Origin: Sphingosinicella sp.
Lineage (GTDB): Bacteria; Pseudomonadota; Alphaproteobacteria; Sphingomonadales; Sphingomonadaceae
Reading direction: 5' to 3'
DNA: 64,000 nt
Assembly (NCBI RefSeq): GCF_013911755.1
Contig: NZ_JACESP010000013.1
Location: forward strand, 42,022 to 106,021
The translations under genes were made by a program, and so were the position numbers. The first letter of the stretch is position 1. Every line of letters starts with the position of its first letter. This document shows positions 58,813-64,000 of the stretch, in pieces. The notes under the pieces are model-generated. The model saw nothing but the letters and a program-made list of their open reading frames with translations. It did no database searches and was not told the origin of the DNA.

Positions 58813-60397
58813 CCTTCACGAGATCACGCTCCCGCAGCAGCAGCATCGTGACGATCAACGCCATGGCGACGACGCACCAACTGTACCACAAACCCGCATA
58901 AGGATCGCCGGTACGCGCCACGATATACTGCTCCATGAAAGGAAGAACCCCGCCGAAATAGCCCGTGCCGAAGTGATACGGAATCGACATCGAGCTGTAG
59001 CGGATGCGCGGTGGAAACAATTCGGTGAGGAGCGCGGCGACCGGACCGTAAGTTGCCCCTGACAGCGCCGTGAGCGCCATCACAACGAGGAAGATGATCC
59101 CCATGCTCGGTGCCGAGGGAACCACCGTTCCGAGCGGATAGCCTGCCGCTTTCAGCGCAATATCAAGCTCCGCATCGCTGCGGCCGCTCACGACATTACC
59201 GCCGACCGTGATGGCAACGGAGGACGCCGCATCGAGATCATAGGCAAGCCCGCGCTTGGAGAGATAATCGAGCAGGCGGCCGCACGCTTCATCCTGCGTT
59301 TTGACGAAGGGATTGAAGCCACAATCGGGCCCGGAGACCACAATGGGCGCCTCTTCCGACGCGCGCGTCAACGCGGGATTCGCGGCAGAACCCATGACCC
59401 AGTAGAGCGGGAATATCAGCAGCAGCGTGAGTGCATAGCCCGTCACGATCAGGCGTTTTCGCCCCACACGATCCGAAAGCCAGCCGAACAGCACGAACCA
59501 GCCGAGCCCCATCACCGCCGCAGCCCCGACAATGATCTGGGCGACACTCTCTTCGACGTGCATCGCGTTCTGTAGAAAGCCCAGCGTCGTGAACATCGCC
59601 GTGAACCAGATCACCGTGAGGCCCGCAGCAATACCGAAAAGCGCCAGGACGAGACGGCGGCCGTTTCCCGGATAGGTGAAGCTTTCGCGAAGCGGATTCT
59701 TAGCGGTTTTTCCGGCCGCCTTCATCGCCTGGAAGACAGGGCTTTCGGAAAGCTTGACGCGCATCCAGAGCGAAATCGCCAGAAGCACGAGCGACAACAG
59801 GAACGGAACGCGCCAACCCCACGCATCCCAGGTTTCGGCCGGCATACTCCATTTGCAAACGAGCACCACGACGAGGCTGAGAAAGAAGCCCGCGCCGACG
59901 CTCGCCTGAATGAAACTGGTGAAGAAGCCGCGCTTCCCCGGCGGCGAATGTTCCGCAACATAGATCGCCGCGCCGCCGTATTCGCCGCCGAGCGCAAGGC
60001 CCTGAACGATGCGCAGCAGAATGATGAGCGCCGGGGCCCCGAAGCCGATCGTCGCATGGGACGGCACCAGGCCCACGCCCGCCGTCGCTACGCCCATCAG
60101 GAGTATCGTGACGATGAACGTATGCTTGCGCCCGAAGCGATCGCCGAGATAGCCGAAGACGACCGCACCCAAAGGCCGGAAGCAGAAGCCGACAGCAAAT
60201 CCAGCCCAGGCGAGAAGCGTCTGCAACTGTCCGTTACCGGCGGGGAAAAACACCTGCCCGATGATGCCGGATGCGGCGAGCGTGCCGTAGATGAAAAAAT
60301 CGTACCATTCGAAAAGTGTACCGAGCGACGACGCCGTGATGACCCGGCGCACGTCCCGGGGCGCAGGTTCATCCTGTGCGGAGTTTTCAGATGACAC
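58793..60397 (-). CDS. MFS transporter, metabolite:H+ symporter (MHS) family
   Basis: A 534-residue twelve-helix transporter. The MHS start VITASSLGTLFEWYDFFIYGTLA, loop motif GYLGDRFGRKHTF, and LRIVQGLALGGEYGGAAIYVAEHSP are all present. A hydrophilic insert of roughly 80 residues lies after helix 8 and holds two cysteines (PDCGFN, EACGRL), probably periplasmic. Members import organic acids with protons. Starts ATG 60397, 35 bp after the amidohydrolase stop. Confidence 0.92.
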   Translation of the reverse strand: MSSENSAQDEPAPRDVRRVITASSLGTLFEWYDFFIYGTLAASGIIGQVFFPAGNGQLQTLLAWAGFAVGFCFRPLGAVVFGYLGDRFGRKHTFIVTILLMGVATAGVGLVPSHATIGFGAPALIILLRIVQGLALGGEYGGAAIYVAEHSPPGKRGFFTSFIQASVGAGFFLSLVVVLVCKWSMPAETWDAWGWRVPFLLSLVLLAISLWMRVKLSESPVFQAMKAAGKTAKNPLRESFTYPGNGRRLVLALFGIAAGLTVIWFTAMFTTLGFLQNAMHVEESVAQIIVGAAAVMGLGWFVLFGWLSDRVGRKRLIVTGYALTLLLIFPLYWVMGSAANPALTRASEEAPIVVSGPDCGFNPFVKTQDEACGRLLDYLSKRGLAYDLDAASSVAITVGGNVVSGRSDAELDIALKAAGYPLGTVVPSAPSMGIIFLVVMALTALSGATYGPVAALLTELFPPRIRYSSMSIPYHFGTGYFGGVLPFMEQYIVARTGDPYAGLWYSWCVVAMALIVTMLLLRERDLVKDERYAG

Positions 60398-60431
60398 GAT
60401 TTTCCCCTGTTTCGTATTTCAGTCTCGGGCT

Positions 60432-62102
60432 TCAGGCCGATGACGCCGTGAAACGCTCCTGCCCATCAACGAAGGTCCGCAGCACGCCGGTCTTCAGATA
60501 TTGATCGGGTGAGACACTGAGGAGATTGCGGTCCAGAACCGTCATATCCGCGAGATAGCCGGGCGCGATCCGGCCGAGGCGGTTCTCCTGGAAACCCGCA
60601 TAGGCAGCGGTTCGCGTGTAGGCCGTCAGCGTTTCCGCGATCGTCACGCGTTGCTCAGGGTGCCAGCCATTGGGGTTGGCACCGTCGATGGTCTGCCGCC
60701 GGACGGCTGCATCCGCGCCCGTCATCGGATCGAGCGGGGCGACGGGCCAATCCGACCCGAAACAGGTCTGCACGCCCGCAGCGAGGAGCGAGCGGAACGC
60801 GTACGTCCGCTTCAAGCGCTCCTCGCCGATCCGGTTTACCGCCCAGCGCCCGTCATCGGCCGCATGATAGGGCTGAACCGATGCAATGACGTTCTGCCGG
60901 GCCATTTTTTCCCAGGCACCGGGGCTGAGGTGCTGCGCATGTTCGATGCGGAAGCGCCGGTCCCGCTTGCCGTTGCGCCGCTCGACATCGGCGAAGATGT
61001 CGAGCACGAAGTCGTTGGCTTCGTCCCCGATCGCATGGGTGGTGATCGCAAGGCCCGCGGCATCCGCCGCCGGTATCCATTCGCGCATGTCGTCGAGCCC
61101 GGTCGTCCACACGCCGCGCTGCCCCGGCGCATCGAGATAGGGTTCGTGGAAGCGTGCCGTGCGGGCGCCGAGCGAACCGTCCGACACGCATTTGAGCCCT
61201 CCCCAACGCACCCAATCGTCACCACGCCCTTCGGCTTTGACGAGCGCCGCCATGCGTTCCCAATCCGCCAGCGGAACGAAGGAATTGAAGCGGATGCCGG
61301 TCGCCCCGCTGGCACGCAGGCGGCGCGCGGCGTCCTGAACGCTCCAGTCCACCTCGGTATTGTGCACCTGCGCGACACCTTTGCTCAGCGCATATTCGAT
61401 GCCTTGCCGAACGATCTGATCCGTGAACGCCTCGCTCATCGGCGGGATGACGTCTTGCGCGCGGCGGGTCGCATTGTCTTTCAGGACGCCCGTGGGCTCG
61501 CCGCGTTCATCGCGCTCGATCACGCCGCCGGGCACATCGGGCGTATTCCGATCGATGCCGGCGAGGCGAAGCGCCGCCGAATTCAGGAACAGCGAATGAA
61601 GATCGGTTCGCGGAATGGCGATGGGCGTGTCGCCCGACACGGCATCGATCCATTCCTTTCGGGGCAGCTCGCCACCCCAGCGCTGTTCGTCCCACGGGCC
61701 GCCCAGCAGCCATTGGCCGGGCGGAAGCGCGCGCACGGCCGCGCCGATCCGATCAATGAATTCCGCCTTCGAACGCACATCGATAAACACTGGGCGCGCG
61801 ATGTTGATCGACCCCAGCAGGAAATGCGTGTGGCAATCGATGAAAGCGGGCATCACGAATGCGCCGCCGCAATCGACAACGCGCGTTTTCTTGCCGGTCG
61901 CCGCGCGGACCGCGCGGGCACCGAGCGCCGCGATCCGGTTTCCCGCGATGCCCACCGCATCCGACATGGCACCGTCGCCGGTCCAGACCACGGCGTTCAC
62001 AAGCGCCGTATCGACGGCGCCTTCCGCCGCGAATGCAGGGCCGCAGAGCGCGACGGCGGCGCCGGAAGCGATCAGCTGGCGTCGCGTGATTTGATGATTC
62101 AT
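60432..62102 (-). CDS. Tat-exported YtcJ-like amidohydrolase
   Basis: A 556-residue amidohydrolase. Its twin-arginine signal TRRQLIASGAAVALCGPAFA sends it folded to the periplasm. Then DTALVNAVVWTGDG, the metal pair in FIDCHTHF, IEHAQHLSPGAWEKM and CFGSDWPVAPLDPM with the C-terminal LADMTVLDRNL follow the same layout as the lipoprotein at 48730-50487. It lies upstream of the MHS transporter and may release the acid that is then imported. Confidence 0.9.
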   Translation of the reverse strand: MNHQITRRQLIASGAAVALCGPAFAAEGAVDTALVNAVVWTGDGAMSDAVGIAGNRIAALGARAVRAATGKKTRVVDCGGAFVMPAFIDCHTHFLLGSINIARPVFIDVRSKAEFIDRIGAAVRALPPGQWLLGGPWDEQRWGGELPRKEWIDAVSGDTPIAIPRTDLHSLFLNSAALRLAGIDRNTPDVPGGVIERDERGEPTGVLKDNATRRAQDVIPPMSEAFTDQIVRQGIEYALSKGVAQVHNTEVDWSVQDAARRLRASGATGIRFNSFVPLADWERMAALVKAEGRGDDWVRWGGLKCVSDGSLGARTARFHEPYLDAPGQRGVWTTGLDDMREWIPAADAAGLAITTHAIGDEANDFVLDIFADVERRNGKRDRRFRIEHAQHLSPGAWEKMARQNVIASVQPYHAADDGRWAVNRIGEERLKRTYAFRSLLAAGVQTCFGSDWPVAPLDPMTGADAAVRRQTIDGANPNGWHPEQRVTIAETLTAYTRTAAYAGFQENRLGRIAPGYLADMTVLDRNLLSVSPDQYLKTGVLRTFVDGQERFTASSA

Positions 62103-62123
62103 TTCACTAGTTCCCCATTCTTT

Positions 62124-62636
62124 TCACTTTCGCGCATCGGCATCAGTTTGCCCAATCTGCCGCGACGGATTCGCGGCACGCCATTTATCGAGCCGTGCCA
62201 GCCACTGCGCTGCTGAAACCGGACCCGTGGTCCGGGTGTCGCTATGCGACGCGATCAGCTCGCGTATATGTATGAAATAGGCGGGTCCAGTGGGCAGGCC
62301 AAGTTCCCTGCTTCGCTTCGCCATGGCCGCCTCCTGCTCGGCGGTCGGCTTGCGGGCCGTTACGGGCTTGAACAGGATGACGTCGAATTCTGCGCCGTTT
62401 TCGTGAAAAAACAGCTGAACCGGCGGCTGGCCGCCCGCCGCCAGAACCTCGTCGCCCTGCGCGATGAAGCGAATGAACGCTTCCTGCTTGCCCGGTGCGA
62501 GCTTGAAAATCTCGAACCATGTTTCCGGCCAGGGTGCTTCCGCCTCGGCGGCAGCCTTAGGTGCATCTTCTTGCGCAGCGGCAGGAGCGACGTGGAACGC
62601 GGCAATGGCAATCGCCAATGCAGAAAGATGCCTCAT
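62124..62636 (-). CDS. Small secreted hypothetical protein (possible ferredoxin-like fold)
   Basis: A 170-residue protein with a signal peptide (MRHLSALAIAIAAFHVAPAAA). The mature part has WFEIFKLAPGKQEAFIRFIAQGDEVLAAGGQPPVQLFFHENGAEFDVILFKP, a beta-alpha-beta pattern like dimeric alpha-beta barrel proteins, followed by a helical C-terminal part (FIHIRELIASHSD). No catalytic motif is recognised. It lies 21 bp before the amidohydrolase in the same operon. Confidence 0.75.
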   Translation of the reverse strand: MRHLSALAIAIAAFHVAPAAAQEDAPKAAAEAEAPWPETWFEIFKLAPGKQEAFIRFIAQGDEVLAAGGQPPVQLFFHENGAEFDVILFKPVTARKPTAEQEAAMAKRSRELGLPTGPAYFIHIRELIASHSDTRTTGPVSAAQWLARLDKWRAANPSRQIGQTDADARK

Positions 62637-62649
62637 GATATTTCCTCCA

Positions 62650-64000
62650 TCACTTTCCCCGATTGTACCCGGCGCCGGCCGATACGCAGTCCGCGCGATC
62701 CGGCAGGCCCCGCGCGTATGCGCGCAGTGAGCTTGTATCGAGCCGCGCGAGTTCCGGATATCTCGCTAGTGTGGCCTCGAATGCTTCCGCGCGCGCGCCG
62801 CGAACATGCTTGTCCAGAAAGGACAGCGTCGTATCGTTGACCAGGGCAAGCGCTCGCTCGCCATCGAGACTGGTGAAATGCTCCGACTTGAATGGCCCCC
62901 GCGCGCTCAGCACGAAATCGGTGAGGCCCATATGCAGGATGCCGCGCGCGCGAAGCCGGACGATGTTCTCCCGATCGCCGATACAGTCCCACCGTTCCCA
63001 CGCATAGTCGGTGGGGTTGAAGGCCCTGTCCGCGCGCTGATGGGCGCTGAACGGCTGATCGGTCAGCATCAGGAGCAGCGGCGCACGGACCGGCCGGTCG
63101 AACTGGTCGCCGTCGAAATTCTCCCCGTCGAGATCGACGGCGGCCACGCAGTCCGGATCCCTATCGCAGGCGCTGACGGCGGTGGACCCGCCGAAGGACA
63201 TGCCGGCATGGACGATCCTCGAGAAATCGGCCGCAGCCATTATCCCGCCAACGTTTGCCGGATTGTCGCGCAGCGCCTTGCTTACGAAGAGAACATCATC
63301 GCGCCATGCTGCAAGGCTCTGCCCAAGCCGATGAGCAGCAACCGCCGCCTTGTATTCCGGCAGGGCGGCGATGCGGCGTTCGTGGCTTTCCCCGCCCATG
63401 AACGCGGCCGTCGCTTCATCCCATCTTTCATCAGGACCGATGTGCGGCGCGAACGGGATCAGCGTCCCGTCCTGCAAACGCACATCGGCGCTGTCGCGCG
63501 GGTGCGCCACACTGACGACGATGTAGCCGTGGCTCGCGAGCCGCTCCATCAGCGCCGTGTTCTGCGCGCGAATGGACCAGTAGCCGTGACTGAAAATCAC
63601 GAGAGGGAACCCCTGCCCCTCGGCCACGGGCGCATCCTCGATCGCGTGCGTTCCCACCGAATGCAGGGAGAGAAACCGGTAGGCGGGAAAGCCCCAAAGC
63701 TTCGCCAGGGACACCGCCTCGTCCAGCGTTTCGCGCCGTGTCAGATAGGGCCGCACATCCCCCGCCGCGTCGGCGGACGCGGGATACCAGATGGTGATCG
63801 GAATATCCCGCGGCGCATCGGGCTTCGTAAACAGCACGCCGCGTCGGGAATCATCGCGGAGATCGGCGGTCCGGACGCCGACGTGAAACGGTCCGTCAGG
63901 TTGCGGCAGCGCGAAAACCGGGAAGAAACCGTAGGGCACGGCGGAAAGGAGCGTGAACGCGGATGTCACAGCCGCTACCCACCCCGTCCGCAGCACATCC
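62650..64000 (-). CDS. Alpha/beta hydrolase, platelet-activating-factor-acetylhydrolase-like (5' end beyond window)
   Basis: At least 449 residues. The oxyanion-hole segment is LVIFSHGYWSIRAQN, the nucleophile elbow is VHAGMSFGGSTAV, and the acidic residue is expected in DCVAAVDLDGENF. An N-terminal hydrophobic segment (GWVAAVTSAFTLLSAVPYGFFPVF) suggests export or anchoring. The reading frame stays open to the right edge: an in-frame GTG at 63996 is possible, but a start beyond 64000 cannot be excluded. It is 14 bp before the small secreted protein, in the same operon, and would hydrolyse an ester or lactone. Confidence 0.82.
   Translation of the reverse strand, partial: DVLRTGWVAAVTSAFTLLSAVPYGFFPVFALPQPDGPFHVGVRTADLRDDSRRGVLFTKPDAPRDIPITIWYPASADAAGDVRPYLTRRETLDEAVSLAKLWGFPAYRFLSLHSVGTHAIEDAPVAEGQGFPLVIFSHGYWSIRAQNTALMERLASHGYIVVSVAHPRDSADVRLQDGTLIPFAPHIGPDERWDEATAAFMGGESHERRIAALPEYKAAVAAHRLGQSLAAWRDDVLFVSKALRDNPANVGGIMAAADFSRIVHAGMSFGGSTAVSACDRDPDCVAAVDLDGENFDGDQFDRPVRAPLLLMLTDQPFSAHQRADRAFNPTDYAWERWDCIGDRENIVRLRARGILHMGLTDFVLSARGPFKSEHFTSLDGERALALVNDTTLSFLDKHVRGARAEAFEATLARYPELARLDTSSLRAYARGLPDRADCVSAGAGYNRGK

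Noticed and set aside
1-64000. CRISPR arrays, tRNA or rRNA genes, insertion sequences
   Set aside because: No regular spaced repeats, cloverleaf candidates, conserved rRNA segments or transposase frames were found on reading both strands.

Overview
The window reads as a high-GC alphaproteobacterial chromosome, most like a sphingomonad (order Sphingomonadales). The basis is two large TonB-dependent receptors next to hydrolases and acyl-CoA enzymes, tightly packed operons with ATGA stop/start overlaps, several RND efflux systems, and aromatic catabolic genes. No rRNA, tRNA, CRISPR, integrase or insertion sequence was seen. The lineage is an inference from gene style, not from a marker gene.

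Layout. 1-4.7 kb: a divergent sulfide/persulfide module with rhodanese and an RND adaptor and pump on one side, and SQR-type oxidoreductase, DUF2892 membrane protein, TolC channel and AhpD-like protein on the other. 4.9-10.3 kb: TonB receptor, TetR regulator, membrane-anchored serine hydrolase and MaoC hydratase, with three related palindromes at the three promoters. 10.3-12.4 kb: two hypothetical genes around an acyl-CoA dehydrogenase. 12.4-19.7 kb: a MexEF-OprN-like efflux operon with a small leader gene and a TetR regulator. 19.8-30.9 kb: a catabolic cluster between two MarR regulators (cyclase-type hydrolase, IorAB, CoA ligase, thiolase-like plus OB-fold protein, SDR, two-subunit Rieske oxygenase). 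Together these can be read as a complete route from indole-3-acetate through dioxindole-acetate, isatin and isatinate to anthranilate or anthraniloyl-CoA.

31.1-54 kb: a second catabolic block. It holds a FAD amine oxidase with a secreted esterase, an IclR-controlled segment (AAHS transporter, SDR, aldehyde dehydrogenase, CoA-transferase), and a giant MalT-type (LAL) LuxR regulator. After these come a HyuA-like protein, DUF917 protein, permease, amidase and second esterase in one overlapping operon, then a lipoprotein amidohydrolase, a TonB receptor and a PepSY membrane protein. Four promoters in this block carry pairs of TTACCC boxes spaced 20-22 bp, so these genes look like one dispersed regulon, plausibly controlled by the LAL protein.

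54-64 kb: a degradative class II HMG-CoA reductase divergent from a MocR regulator, followed by enoyl-CoA hydratase, CoA-transferase, MHS transporter, Tat-exported amidohydrolase, a small secreted protein and an alpha/beta hydrolase that runs off the end. Substrates for the 31-64 kb blocks cannot be fixed from sequence alone.
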